In this document: piece after piece, positions 1 through 8,367 of the stretch
How positions within the stretch are numbered: position 1 is the stretch's first letter
Layout: every line of letters starts with the position of its first letter
Translations under genes and position numbers: made by a program
Notes under the pieces: model-generated
What the model saw: only the letters and a program-made list of their open reading frames with translations
Told to the model about the DNA's origin: nothing
Database searches by the model: none
Source: Gordonibacter sp034932485
Lineage (GTDB): Bacteria > Actinomycetota > Coriobacteriia > Coriobacteriales > Eggerthellaceae
Reading direction: 5' to 3'
DNA: 64,000 bases
Assembly (NCBI GenBank): GCA_034932485.1
Contig: JAYFOQ010000003.1
Span: 4,272-68,271, forward strand

Positions 1-1510
1 CGATAAAACTCGTCGTAGAGGGGGCTGAATGCGCAGTGCCTTCGAACCCACAGAAGCTTTGCTCCCAGCCAATGGTTCCGGAAGTAGCATTTGTTATGGT
101 TGGTGTAATTCCAGCGGTCTTTGTGGCTCGGTGAGGCAAGGGGGCACCTTCGTTTGAGTTCTCTTCTGCAGCGTCGTCGCCGACCATGCCTTTATGGAGA
201 TTTTCCCACCTAACTTGCTCGACTCGACGGTTGAATGATGCGATAGCAGGTTCCTCGCTTGAAGGCCTCGGCCCGACTGCACGTTTAATATCGCGAACAC
301 GGGGTAAAAGAGCGTAGGCTACTACCATTACCAGCATAATGAGCACGGCACCACCTGCTTCGCCAAAGGGCGTGAGCGACCCAAGGAAGGTGGGGTCGAC
401 TATCGAGAGCGATCCGGCAAGAGATCCCAATGCAAGACAGCCTCGACCAATGCCAAACAAGAAGATGGGAGATAGGCGAAATTCTTGCGACATCTCGCCG
501 AAAAACATCCACATGAGCGCCTCAAAACACATGTAGCCACTCAACAGAATAAGGGGAGGCAGGATGGAGTCTTGTAAAGCGAGGGCCGGCAAGAAGAGCA
601 AGGTGATGGCAATGCAGGGTATAAGCGGTCTAAAGAGAAAATCCCAATGGCTTCGCTTGTCGATAGAAAAGACGGTTATTATCAGCAAAATGGTGGCAGC
701 TCCCCCGGCAAACAGGGCCAACAATTGCGTGGTTAGATCCGACGATGGAAGAATGATCTGTGTCGATATGGAGCGTAGAGCACCCAAGGCGAAACCAAAG
801 AGAAGTACGGGCAGTGCCAAGCGGATGGAGAAGGGTCCCTTTTTTACCGGGAGAGCCGTGAAAATAGGGATAGCGTGGCGTACTGCATAGCTTACAGGGG
901 TTAGTCCCCAAAGAAGAGGCAACTCTAGTAAGGGAAGGCAGGCTGTTAAGATGCCCGAAAAAGGCGTGGGAATAACATGTAGCACAAATGAATAGATGGC
1001 TACGGCGATAACAATAGCTACAGAGGTGTTTATCACGATAGTGGCGGTGCTTGTTCGTGAGTAAGCTGTGCCCCAGAAAAGCAGCAACAGGGCTGAACCC
1101 ACGCCGGTTGAAATACCCGAGAATACGGTAACAGCTATGCCTAAAGCGCCGGGAGCTCCCGCGGCAAATACAGCAAACGTTCCAAGGGAGGTAACTAAAC
1201 AGGAGGCGAGCAGCACACGCTTTGCGGTATAAAACTCGAGAAATTTTTGATCGGTTATTCCTGCTATCAAAAGCGATAACCCGAACGTGACAATAGAAAT
1301 GAGAAACACGAATGAAATCATGGGTGTAGGACTGTTGATGAGAAAATCCGGTGATGGAATATTGAAGATAGAGGTTGTCCCAAACATGGCAGTATATATC
1401 CATGCCTGATGTATACCAAACCCTAGTGAGAGCGTACTGAGCTCTCCTTGGGTACCCATACCCTGATCGTCATCGACCACAATACTGATGCGCGGAAACG
1501 TAAGAGCCAT
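1..1510 (-). CDS. Membrane-anchored LuxR-type regulator, N-terminal part (runs off left edge)
   Basis: The frame is open from an ATG at 1510 to the left edge, about 503 codons with no stop seen. The start has a GAGG ribosome site 8 bases upstream. Roughly residues 20-400 form many hydrophobic segments, consistent with about 12 membrane helices, followed by a polar linker rich in Glu, Ser and Thr that reaches the edge. The layout matches the complete regulator at 39486-41105, which ends in a LuxR helix-turn-helix, so a C-terminal HTH is expected beyond the window but is not seen. Eggerthellaceae carry many such 12-helix LuxR proteins next to Mo-enzyme or transporter genes, where they are thought to sense substrates. 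It diverges from the MFS gene at 2324 and may control it. The class is fairly sure; the ligand is unknown. Confidence 0.7.
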   Translation of the reverse strand, partial: MALTFPRISIVVDDDQGMGTQGELSTLSLGFGIHQAWIYTAMFGTTSIFNIPSPDFLINSPTPMISFVFLISIVTFGLSLLIAGITDQKFLEFYTAKRVLLASCLVTSLGTFAVFAAGAPGALGIAVTVFSGISTGVGSALLLLFWGTAYSRTSTATIVINTSVAIVIAVAIYSFVLHVIPTPFSGILTACLPLLELPLLWGLTPVSYAVRHAIPIFTALPVKKGPFSIRLALPVLLFGFALGALRSISTQIILPSSDLTTQLLALFAGGAATILLIITVFSIDKRSHWDFLFRPLIPCIAITLLFLPALALQDSILPPLILLSGYMCFEALMWMFFGEMSQEFRLSPIFLFGIGRGCLALGSLAGSLSIVDPTFLGSLTPFGEAGGAVLIMLVMVVAYALLPRVRDIKRAVGPRPSSEEPAIASFNRRVEQVRWENLHKGMVGDDAAEENSNEGAPLPHRATKTAGITPTITNATSGTIGWEQSFCGFEGTAHSAPSTTSFI

Positions 1511-2323
1511 GAGCAGAACCTCGCTTTTCCCCCGATTGTGAGGCTTTTATACCCCAAGCGATTTCCCCAACAAGTGACTGCGGCACTGCGTGCTATCGAT
1601 CGTGAAGGTCTGTTTTTGTACTAAGGAAGCAGACCTTATCTTGAACGTATGTAACTTTTCCTTAATTTGAAACCATACCGGGTGGGCCGGTTCTGGTCAA
1701 GGAGAATTGGTTTATTTTCACTTCGAATACGTGCATCAGAGAAATTGAAATAACCTTATTTATCTGGTGTTATAATATTGATACTTCAATAGGGATGACG
1801 AAAATCATCCCCTTAGGCCGATGGTTTTTGCTATGAACATTCAACGGGTCTCGGCCGTCCCGAGTTGTGGTTCTCTTTTTTAAAAAATCGATCTCGGAGA
1901 TTGATGCCTGACTACTAAAGCGTCCCTTGGAGACGATGACCGTCGAGCGGGTATTCCGTACTCTTCGAATTGCGCGTTTCTTGTGCGGTGTAGCTTGTCT
2001 TAAAGCAATCTTCGTGCGAGGGACGAGAGGGATTGACGGAAAAGAATCAAGAAAGGAGGAAGGAGCGCGGTCGTTTCTTCCGACTGCAGCACGGTTTTCG
2101 GAGCAGGTTTGCGGAAGACGTTCAGGGGCGGCTTTCGAAACTATGGAAGCTTCGGTTATTTCTGCAATACTGAAGCGTCTGTAATTTCCTAGAACTACCG
2201 TGCGGTCTTCGGTCTTGCTACTGCGCAGAGGGGAAGCAAAACCAAAGTAGATTGGTAAGCAGTTCAGTTCGCACAATTGAAGCTTGCTTCCAATGACACG
2301 AGTTTACCCTGAAGGGGGGACTG
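1511..2323. other. Long intergenic region between divergent regulator and transporter
   Basis: About 810 bases lie between the divergent LuxR-type gene and the MFS gene. Short open frames exist on both strands (for example 1927-2184 plus and 1770-2276 minus), but they overlap each other, have no recognisable motif and lack good ribosome sites, so I do not call them genes. The only clear signal is an extended -10 promoter at 1768-1776. If it drives the MFS gene, the leader would be about 540 bases, long enough for a regulatory RNA or a decayed gene. Confidence 0.5.
1745..1776 (+). promoter_or_regulatory. Extended -10 promoter candidate
   Basis: TGTTATAAT occurs at 1768-1776, a perfect -10 hexamer with the extended TG. 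A TTGAAA at 1745-1750 is a -35-like match, but its 20-base spacing is longer than usual, so recognition would rest mainly on the extended -10. It points toward the MFS gene at 2324. Confidence 0.5.
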
Positions 2324-4018
2324 ATGGATAAAAAAGAGTTCACGGTCTCAGAGGTTATCGACAAAATAGGCATTAGTTCGCATACGTGGGTGGTATTCAT
2401 CCTTCTCGCGTTCGCCATGATATTCGACGGTTATGACTTCATGATTGTCAATTCAACCAATTTGTTCGTGGCCCATACGTTTTGGCCCGACAATGGAAAC
2501 CCAGGCGCTCTCATGGGTTCGTTGACTACATGGGGCCTGCTCGGTATGGTTATCGGTGGTGCTGTCGGTGGTATTATGTCCGACAAAATTGGTCGTAAAA
2601 AGACACTTATTGCTGCTGTTATGTTCTACGGCTTGTTTACCCTGCCGCAGGCTTTCGCTAATGATCTTGCGTTCTTTGCAGCATTCCGTTTAATTGCTGG
2701 TTTTGGCGTTGGTTCGTGTATTCCTGTAGTAACGACGGTGTTTTCGGAGAGCATGCCGTCCAAGCAACGTGGTGTGTTCGTAACGTTCGGCATGGCATTC
2801 ATGGTTGTGGGCTGGGTATTGGCTGGTCTTATTGCTAATCCTATCTGTAACGCAGCTACTCCGCTTCTTGGCGAGTTTACCAATCAGGTCAACTACGTTA
2901 CAGCTGACGGTGGCACAGCAACTATGTTTGCGAACTGGCGTCTTTGCTACCTAATTGGCGGCATTCCGCTGATCTACGGTATTGTGCTTATTTTCACCAT
3001 GCACGAGACACCCCATTGGTATGCCAATTCTGGTAACAAGGCTATGGCATGCAAGCGTCTTACGCAGATCGAGCAAGCTACGCGTCACACGTCGCATGAG
3101 TACGATCCTGCACTTCTTATCGTGCCACCAAAGCCTGCCAAGACTGGTCCCACGGTACTGTTCTCAAGTAAATTCATCGTGGCTACCTGTGCTATTTGGT
3201 CTGCTTACTTCGTTGGTCAATTCTGTGTGTATGGCATGAATGCTTGGATTCCCTCGTGGTTCGTGGGTCTTGGCTATTCTCAAGCCGACAGCGTAGCGCT
3301 TCAAACGTGGAACAACGTGGCTGCTATCGCCTCGAATATTACGGTTGGCTTCGTGTCTGACAAGGTGGGTCGCAAGCGCAACCTGGCTGGTTCGTGGCTA
3401 TTCTGCATCGTGGCTATTATCCTGTGTTCTCTCTTTGTCGTTCCGAATAACATGGGAATCTGCATTGCGCTCATGCTGCTGTTCGGCTTCGCTCTGAATT
3501 ACGCTATTACGGCAGTACAACCGTTGATGCCGGAAAGCTATCCTACGGCTATCCGCAATACCGGTACGTCATGGTGTCAGGCATTTGCTCGTTTTGGTGG
3601 TTCTGCCTCGTCAATCGTGCTAGGTGGCATTGCTGGCATGGCGCTCTTCCAGACTGCTGCGGGCGCTCCTAATTGGAGTATGGTTGTGCTCGTGCTTATC
3701 GTTCCTTTCGCACTTGGGTTTATTTGTACGGTACTGTTCGTGAAGGAGACGGCTGGTAAGAGTATGGATCAGCTTGCGGCCGAAGAGGAGAAGCTTAATG
3801 CCTCTGAGGAAGATGGCAACATGCGGCTTATTATTATGCTGGTGATTGTGGCTATTCTTGCTATTCTTTGTATCGTATGCCCGCTGGTTGTTCCCAGCTG
3901 GTCGAAACAGCCCTACGCATTGCCACTTATGGCAGTGGGCTTGCTGCTTCCCTTCTTGTACTTCTTCATCTTCGGTGGCGCTCAGCTGGCGAAGAGAAAA
4001 GCTGCCAAGGGCAAGTAA
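2324..4018 (+). CDS. MFS transporter, aromatic acid:H+ symporter-like (AAHS)
   Basis: A 564-residue membrane carrier likely to import small organic acids with protons. An early DGYDFMIVN segment (about residues 30-40) and the loop motif GGIMSDKIGRKK (about residues 83-94) are typical of the AAHS/sugar-porter side of the superfamily; a second GFVSDKVGRKRN lies in the C-terminal half. The family is usually 400-460 residues with 12 helices. Here the tail (about residues 500-555) adds what look like two more helices and a basic Lys/Arg end. The ATG has a strong AAGGGGGG ribosome site. It diverges from a membrane LuxR regulator and precedes the Mo-enzyme cassette at 5.3-10.3 kb, so it may carry that cassette's substrate, though a terminator and an unrelated gene lie between them. 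Substrate not predictable. Confidence 0.85.
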   Translation: MDKKEFTVSEVIDKIGISSHTWVVFILLAFAMIFDGYDFMIVNSTNLFVAHTFWPDNGNPGALMGSLTTWGLLGMVIGGAVGGIMSDKIGRKKTLIAAVMFYGLFTLPQAFANDLAFFAAFRLIAGFGVGSCIPVVTTVFSESMPSKQRGVFVTFGMAFMVVGWVLAGLIANPICNAATPLLGEFTNQVNYVTADGGTATMFANWRLCYLIGGIPLIYGIVLIFTMHETPHWYANSGNKAMACKRLTQIEQATRHTSHEYDPALLIVPPKPAKTGPTVLFSSKFIVATCAIWSAYFVGQFCVYGMNAWIPSWFVGLGYSQADSVALQTWNNVAAIASNITVGFVSDKVGRKRNLAGSWLFCIVAIILCSLFVVPNNMGICIALMLLFGFALNYAITAVQPLMPESYPTAIRNTGTSWCQAFARFGGSASSIVLGGIAGMALFQTAAGAPNWSMVVLVLIVPFALGFICTVLFVKETAGKSMDQLAAEEEKLNASEEDGNMRLIIMLVIVAILAILCIVCPLVVPSWSKQPYALPLMAVGLLLPFLYFFIFGGAQLAKRKAAKGK

Positions 4019-4078
4019 ACAACCCTAACACTTCAGCGTGGGTGCTGTCCGAAAAGCAAGGCAGCTCCACTCATAGGA

Positions 4079-4120
4079 CAAAAAGAAACTCCCTGGTATG
4101 CGGGGAGTTTCTTTTTGTCC
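4079..4120. terminator. Rho-independent terminator after the MFS gene
   Basis: An A-rich left arm ending in AAACTCCC pairs with GGGGAGTTT across a short loop and is followed by CTTTTTG. It lies 60 bases past the MFS stop, and its A/T flanks could let it work in both directions. Confidence 0.8.
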
Positions 4121-4241
4121 TCAGTCTATAAGCCGGACATATACCTGGGTGCCAACTTTGCCGCGAAGCTGATCTAGGGGGCAGCGGGTATGTTGCTTAC
4201 GCGTGCTGCTTATCGTAGGGGGTTCTAGCGTCTTAAAAGTT

Positions 4242-4273
4242 CGCTCACAGGGCCTGGAGCCGTCCTGTGAGCG
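4242..4273 (-). terminator. Terminator-like hairpin of the tubby-like gene
   Basis: CGCTCACAGG at 4242-4251 and CCTGTGAGCG at 4264-4273 form a perfect 10-bp stem. Read on the minus strand it lies just after the stop of the gene at 4283-4885 and is followed by a short T-rich stretch (AACTTTTAAG). Confidence 0.65.
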
Positions 4274-4282
4274 AGTCGTGCT

Positions 4283-4885
4283 CTACTGTGCGTTGATAGT
4301 TACCTTTTCTTCAAGAGAAGGTAAATCCTCATAAGCAATACCCTTGTCAGCTATGAGCCACTTTTTTGCTTTCTGCAACTTTGAAGCGTTTTCGTCTCGA
4401 AGGCCTTCGCTCAAGCCAAGGTATTCCTCTTTGATTCCCATGGCGATGACTGCGGCAGTAGCAATGCGTAGTTTTGCTACATCTTTAACCTTAATTTCGT
4501 AACACTCACCTCGGTTTTTGAAGTCAACAAGCTGTACGTGGGCATCTTTGTGCAAGTCTTCTTCATTGACGAAGTCGAAAGGCGGGTTACGTAAGCTACC
4601 ATCTATCTGCCATTTCATCCCATTTACATAGTAATGTTTGAAAAGGTGCAGAGTATGAAAAACATATTCCCATCGTTCTAACTTTAAGTAATAGGTTAAT
4701 GCTTTTGCATCGGGCTTGATGCAGCCCATTTCGCCACCCATGCGACCAAATATGATTACTTTGTCACGCTCTTTTGACCACGTGCTCTTGATGCTAAGAA
4801 ACGTTTCTCCATCCGCATACCAGACATCAAAGTCTTCGTGGCGTGCTAGGGCATCTTTCGGAAAGTATACTCGGTTGTTCTTCAT
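4283..4885 (-). CDS. Hypothetical protein, tubby C-terminal/LURP-one-like
   Basis: A 200-residue soluble protein without signal peptide or membrane helix. Its pattern of short beta-strand-like segments, with a late aliphatic helix (ATAAVIAMGI, about residues 142-151), suggests the tubby C-terminal-like/LURP-one fold, but this is recognition by pattern only. The function of such bacterial proteins is not established. The gene is single, with its own terminator (4242-4273) and an extended -10 promoter (4945-4953) about 60 bases upstream. Its codon use is more A/T-rich than its neighbours, and it separates the MFS gene from the Mo-enzyme cassette, so it is probably unrelated to both. Confidence 0.6.
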   Translation of the reverse strand: MKNNRVYFPKDALARHEDFDVWYADGETFLSIKSTWSKERDKVIIFGRMGGEMGCIKPDAKALTYYLKLERWEYVFHTLHLFKHYYVNGMKWQIDGSLRNPPFDFVNEEDLHKDAHVQLVDFKNRGECYEIKVKDVAKLRIATAAVIAMGIKEEYLGLSEGLRDENASKLQKAKKWLIADKGIAYEDLPSLEEKVTINAQ

Positions 4886-5263
4886 GATGGTTCTCCTATA
4901 AAAGGGTGTTTTGCACGAATACGAGCATATTTTTGTACGAGAAGATTATAACATTCGGGCGCTAGAATCCTAAAGTTGAACGAATTGTAAATGAGGCATA
5001 TGAACAGGTGTTTTACTCTTTAACAACCCTGGAGTAGGACGAAAATCAACCCTGTAGGACGATAGGTTGACGAGCAAAATTGTCCTTGTGATTCGATGTC
5101 TCCTCCGTGCGGGTCTCTAAGCTAGAGTCTGTCAGCTTCTAGTGGTGCTTTCGATATGCGGGACCCACTAAGTATATGACATACCGCGAGAGGGTCGGGG
5201 CGAAGTTGTTGAGAAACGAGCGACTGTCGCAATCGACCGAGGATTTGAATGGAGGCCCCCTTT
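4886..5263. other. Intergenic region with an imperfect direct repeat
   Basis: No gene seen. It holds the minus-strand promoter of the tubby-like gene and an imperfect direct repeat: ACCCTG-GAG-TAGGACGA at 5026-5042 and ACCCTG-TAGGACGA at 5049-5062. The repeats could be regulator sites for the cassette that starts at 5264; that is inference. Confidence 0.45.
4945..4973 (-). promoter_or_regulatory. Extended -10 promoter for the tubby-like gene
   Basis: On the minus strand TGTTATAAT occupies 4953-4945, a perfect -10 with extended TG, and a weak -35 (TTAGGA) lies 17 bases upstream at 4973-4968. Transcription would start near 4938, about 50 bases before the ATG at 4885. The same nine bases occur at 1768-1776. 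Confidence 0.6.
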
Positions 5264-5524
5264 ATGTGTTTCAGACCAGCTGATGCTTCCGCCGGCTCAG
5301 GCATGAACAAATGCCCCGAGTGCGGCAAGACCATCCAGATGATGGCCGGCGTTAACCTGAAGAACTGCCCGTTTTGTAAGTGTGACTTCACGCCGTACAT
5401 CGATGGCACGAAGCCGCTACCGAACGCAGCTCCCGGTGCCCCTGCGGCACCTGCTGCTCCCGGTGCCCCGAAGGCTCCGGGTGCCCCTGCGGCACCTGCG
5501 GCACCGAAGCCTCCGAGCGCTTAA
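5264..5524 (+). CDS. Cys-rich zinc-ribbon mini-protein with collagen-like tail (MCFRP type)
   Basis: An 86-residue protein beginning MCFRP. I chose the ATG at 5264 because GGAGG lies 8 bases before it and two other genes in this window (25305, 54975) begin with the same five residues. The middle has two CxxC knuckles (CPEC and CPFCKC), consistent with binding zinc or another metal. The last 35 residues or so are almost only Gly, Ala and Pro (with Lys) in triplet-like order, resembling a collagen or polyproline tail. No signal peptide. It directly precedes the iron-sulfur-free Mo enzyme but is separated from it by a terminator (5539-5563), so the enzyme may depend on read-through or its own promoter. 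I recognise no named family; a scaffold or metal/chaperone role is only a guess. Confidence 0.75.
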   Translation: MCFRPADASAGSGMNKCPECGKTIQMMAGVNLKNCPFCKCDFTPYIDGTKPLPNAAPGAPAAPAAPGAPKAPGAPAAPAAPKPPSA

Positions 5525-5538
5525 GCGTAAGCTCCCGG

Positions 5539-5563
5539 CGCCCGCGAGGGGGCGGGCGTTTTT
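5539..5563 (+). terminator. Terminator or attenuator between the mini-protein and the Mo enzyme
   Basis: CGCCCGC (5539-5545) pairs with GCGGGCG (5552-5558) across a six-base loop and is followed directly by TTTTT (5559-5563). It stands between the mini-protein stop (5524) and the Mo-enzyme start (5659) and would reduce transcription into the enzyme. Confidence 0.75.
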
Positions 5564-5658
5564 GCCGGGGCGGAGGGGTTTGTAAGGGATCACGCGCGAT
5601 GACAAGCGCTGATTTAAGTTCTACCGTACACGAGCGAGAGTGTAGAAAGAAGGAGAAC

Positions 5659-7971
5659 ATGGCATACGGCAAACAATGGCAAACCGTGATGGAAGACGGG
5701 ACTGTCGTAACCCGCAGCAACACGTGGTCGCCTCCGGGAAGCCACCCGGTAGGATACGGCGTTAAGGTTGTGACGAAGGATGGTGAACTCATCCGCGTCG
5801 AGGGCGATGACGACAACCCAATTACCACGGGTCGTGTTAACGCGATGAACCTTGCGTTGCGCGAGTACACCTATGCGCCGGAGCGTATCATCTATCCGAT
5901 GAAGCGCGCGTATGAGGATCGCGGAAAAGATAAGTGGGTGCGCACAACGTGGGACGAGGCGCTGGATACGATCGCCGAAAAGGTGCATTATTTCCAGGAT
6001 ACCTATGGCCCTGAGTCTATCGTGTGCTTTGGTGGCACCGGTCGTGAGGCGTGCATCTTCTACTATGCACTAACCTTCTCTGTGTTGCAGTCGCCTAACT
6101 GTTGCTACACGCAGTCAGGCTGGTCTTGCTACGGCCCCCGTTGCTCCATCTCTGACTATGTATTAGGTGCTGGTTATCCTGAGATGGACTACGCTGGCCA
6201 CCTGCCGGGCAGCTACCAAGATCCTGCTTACACCGTACCTAAGTGGATTGTTCTTTGGGGTAAAGAGCCGCTACCTTCCAATGGCGACGGTTTCTTTGGT
6301 CACTGCTTGGTTGACCTTATGAAGCTTGGCACCAAAATTATCTCCGTTGACCCCCGCATTACGTGGATCGGTGCTCACGACGGCAACATCAACCTTCAGG
6401 TTCGTCCGCAGACCGACACCGCGCTTGCCCTTGCCATTATGAACTTGATGTTTGAATCGGGCGAGTACGACCAGGAGTTTGCTGAGAAGTGGATCTATGG
6501 TCTTGACGAAATGAAGGCCCGTGCCGCTGAGTATCCTGTCGACAAGGTTGCCGAGATTACTGGCGTTGCAGCTGAGGATATTAAGCGTGTTGCTCATATC
6601 ATTGGTACCGAGCGCCCGATTGGTTGGGCATGGGGTCTTGCGTTCGATCAGAACAAGAACGGTGTTCAGCTTTCGCAGGCGTTTATCGTCTTGGCTGCCC
6701 TTGCTGGCTCTATCGACCGTCCCGGCGGCTTGACCCTTGGTCCTCCGTCTGCTCTTCTGGGTAAATGGCGTATGGAGCAGCGTGGCGCTATGGACGACTC
6801 GGTTTGGGAGAAGCGCATTGGTGCTGCTGCATGGCCAGGTTTGTCTACGGGTATGGCTACGACGCAGCCCGATGAGACGCTAAACACCATGGAGACCGAT
6901 CAACCCTATGCGCTGAAGATGGGCTGGTTCAACAGCTCCAACTTCCTTACCCCCACCTGCTCAGCTCAGCCGAAGCGTTGGCATAAGGCGCTTCAGAAGC
7001 TCGAGTTCGTTGTGGTACAGGACCTCACCATGACTCCGACGGCTATGGCTGTGGGCGACTACTTCCTGCCGATGGCCACGTGGGCAGAGCACAACGGCAT
7101 CGTACTGACACACTATGGTCGCAACACCGTGTTCATGGGCCCCATGAACAAGGCTTTGACAGTGGGCGAGTGCAAGTCCGACGTCGAGATCTGTCTCATG
7201 TTCGGCCAGCGCCTCAACCCGTCTTGGTGGCCGTGGTACAAGCCGGCCGACGGCAAGTCGCTTGATCTTGACGCTCTGGCAGTGGCGGTTGAAGACTTCT
7301 ATAGCGACCAGCTGAAGGAGCTTGGCTTCGACTGGAAGACGTTCCAGGAACTGGGTCTCTACCAGCCTGGCGCACATGGCTTCGAGTACGAGAAGTACGA
7401 GAAGGGTCTACTCCGCTTCGACGGCGAACCTGGCTTCAACACGATTACCGGTCAAATCGAAGCTTACTCGATCCTTTATGAATCTTGGGGCGAGGATCCG
7501 CTGCCTTACTACGAGGAGCCGAACTACAGCCAAATTAGCAAGCCTGACTTTGCTGGTCAGTATCCGCTAATTACCACTTCAGGTTCGCGTCGTTACAGCT
7601 CGTTCCATTCTGAGCATCGTCATGTGCCGTCCCTGCGCCAGATCGATCCGTGGCCTTGGGTGCAAATCAACCCAGAAACCGCTAAGGCTTATGGTATCAC
7701 CGACGGCGACTGGTGCGAGGTTTACAACATGTTCGGCGAGGCACGCTTTAAGGCCGAGGTTACGCCGATCATGAAGCCCGGAATTCTGAATTGCGCTCAC
7801 GGCTGGTGGTTCCCCGAGCAGGATGGCGAAGAGCCTAACCTGTTTGGTGTGTGGAAGTCTAACTTCAACAGCCTGGTGCCGCACTTCAACGTTGGCAAGC
7901 TCGGTTTTGGTGCCCCCTATAAGGGTGTCATGTGCAACGTCCGTCGCGTCCGTAGCCTGGACCAAGACTAA
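5659..7971 (+). CDS. Mo-bisMGD oxidoreductase-family catalytic subunit lacking the N-terminal [4Fe-4S] cysteines
   Basis: A 770-residue DMSO reductase-family protein, about as long as the four other Mo enzymes in this window. The ATG at 5659 has AGGAG four bases upstream and gives the N-terminus that aligns with them. In the paralogues four cysteines bind an N-terminal [4Fe-4S] cluster (C31, C36, C65, C68 in the enzyme at 47555). Here the aligned residues are Ser28, Tyr33, Asn61 and Asn64, so the cluster cannot form in the usual way. The presumed metal-ligand cysteine (Cys157, in GWSCYGPR) and the C-terminal HGWWFPEQ cofactor motif are kept, so a molybdopterin site is probably intact. No Tat signal: cytoplasmic. 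The partner gene follows 20 bases later and has lost its clusters too. Loss of external electron relays fits a redox-neutral reaction or a non-catalytic role; substrate unknown. Confidence 0.85.
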   Translation: MAYGKQWQTVMEDGTVVTRSNTWSPPGSHPVGYGVKVVTKDGELIRVEGDDDNPITTGRVNAMNLALREYTYAPERIIYPMKRAYEDRGKDKWVRTTWDEALDTIAEKVHYFQDTYGPESIVCFGGTGREACIFYYALTFSVLQSPNCCYTQSGWSCYGPRCSISDYVLGAGYPEMDYAGHLPGSYQDPAYTVPKWIVLWGKEPLPSNGDGFFGHCLVDLMKLGTKIISVDPRITWIGAHDGNINLQVRPQTDTALALAIMNLMFESGEYDQEFAEKWIYGLDEMKARAAEYPVDKVAEITGVAAEDIKRVAHIIGTERPIGWAWGLAFDQNKNGVQLSQAFIVLAALAGSIDRPGGLTLGPPSALLGKWRMEQRGAMDDSVWEKRIGAAAWPGLSTGMATTQPDETLNTMETDQPYALKMGWFNSSNFLTPTCSAQPKRWHKALQKLEFVVVQDLTMTPTAMAVGDYFLPMATWAEHNGIVLTHYGRNTVFMGPMNKALTVGECKSDVEICLMFGQRLNPSWWPWYKPADGKSLDLDALAVAVEDFYSDQLKELGFDWKTFQELGLYQPGAHGFEYEKYEKGLLRFDGEPGFNTITGQIEAYSILYESWGEDPLPYYEEPNYSQISKPDFAGQYPLITTSGSRRYSSFHSEHRHVPSLRQIDPWPWVQINPETAKAYGITDGDWCEVYNMFGEARFKAEVTPIMKPGILNCAHGWWFPEQDGEEPNLFGVWKSNFNSLVPHFNVGKLGFGAPYKGVMCNVRRVRSLDQD

Positions 7972-7991
7972 CAGATAAGGAAGTGACGAAA

Positions 7992-8351
7992 ATGGCAGAT
8001 CAGAAGTACGCTTTGCTGGTTGATTACACCTACTTCTCGGGCAACCATGCTGCAGAGATCGCCTGCAAAGAAGAGCTGGGCCTTCCTCTCGATCAGTTTG
8101 GCATCAAAGAGGTTGAGGTCGGTCCTTTCAAGAAGGGCGATAGTGCTGACGGCGATTCGTGGGAATGGTTCTATATTCCCTGCCCGACGTCTATTTTCTC
8201 TGAGCACTGGGGAACGGGCGGAGACAAAGCCGGACAGCGTCCCTTGGCTGTTCAGGTAGAGGAATCTGCGTCTATGTACTACGGTACGCTGGAGGATATG
8301 ACCGCCAAGATGGCTGAGTTTGATCGTCCGATGGTGCTGTTCCAGCTGTAA
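7992..8351 (+). CDS. Ferredoxin-like small subunit that has lost 7 of 8 cluster cysteines
   Basis: A 119-residue protein homologous to the [4Fe-4S] partner subunits at 43850, 50123, 57873 and 36206: it shares LLVDY near the start, ACKEELGLP, an EVGPF turn and the end pattern YGTLEDM. The ligands are gone. The first motif (CxxCxxCxxxC) reads Phe15, Asn18, Ala21, Cys25; the second set reads Phe, His, Ala, Glu. Only Cys25 remains, so no cubane cluster can be bound. The ATG at 7992 is preferred over a GTG at 7983 because AAGGA is better spaced from it. It lies 20 bases after the Mo subunit, clearly as its partner. The fold probably still docks on the catalytic subunit but cannot pass electrons. 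Confidence 0.85.
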   Translation: MADQKYALLVDYTYFSGNHAAEIACKEELGLPLDQFGIKEVEVGPFKKGDSADGDSWEWFYIPCPTSIFSEHWGTGGDKAGQRPLAVQVEESASMYYGTLEDMTAKMAEFDRPMVLFQL

Positions 8352-8367
8352 GCACTTGTTGTTCTTG

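Noticed and set aside
630..1403. Minus-strand open frame of 257 codons
   Set aside because: It lies in another frame of the membrane LuxR gene, which is open across the whole segment with hydrophobic helices and a ribosome site.
1770..2276. Minus-strand open frame of 168 codons in the long intergenic region
   Set aside because: No motif, composition unlike a soluble protein, overlapped by a plus-strand frame, no ribosome site.
7992..8351. Small subunit as a decaying pseudogene
   Set aside because: The frame is intact, length and non-cysteine conserved positions match its relatives, and its partner lost the matching cluster, which argues for function.
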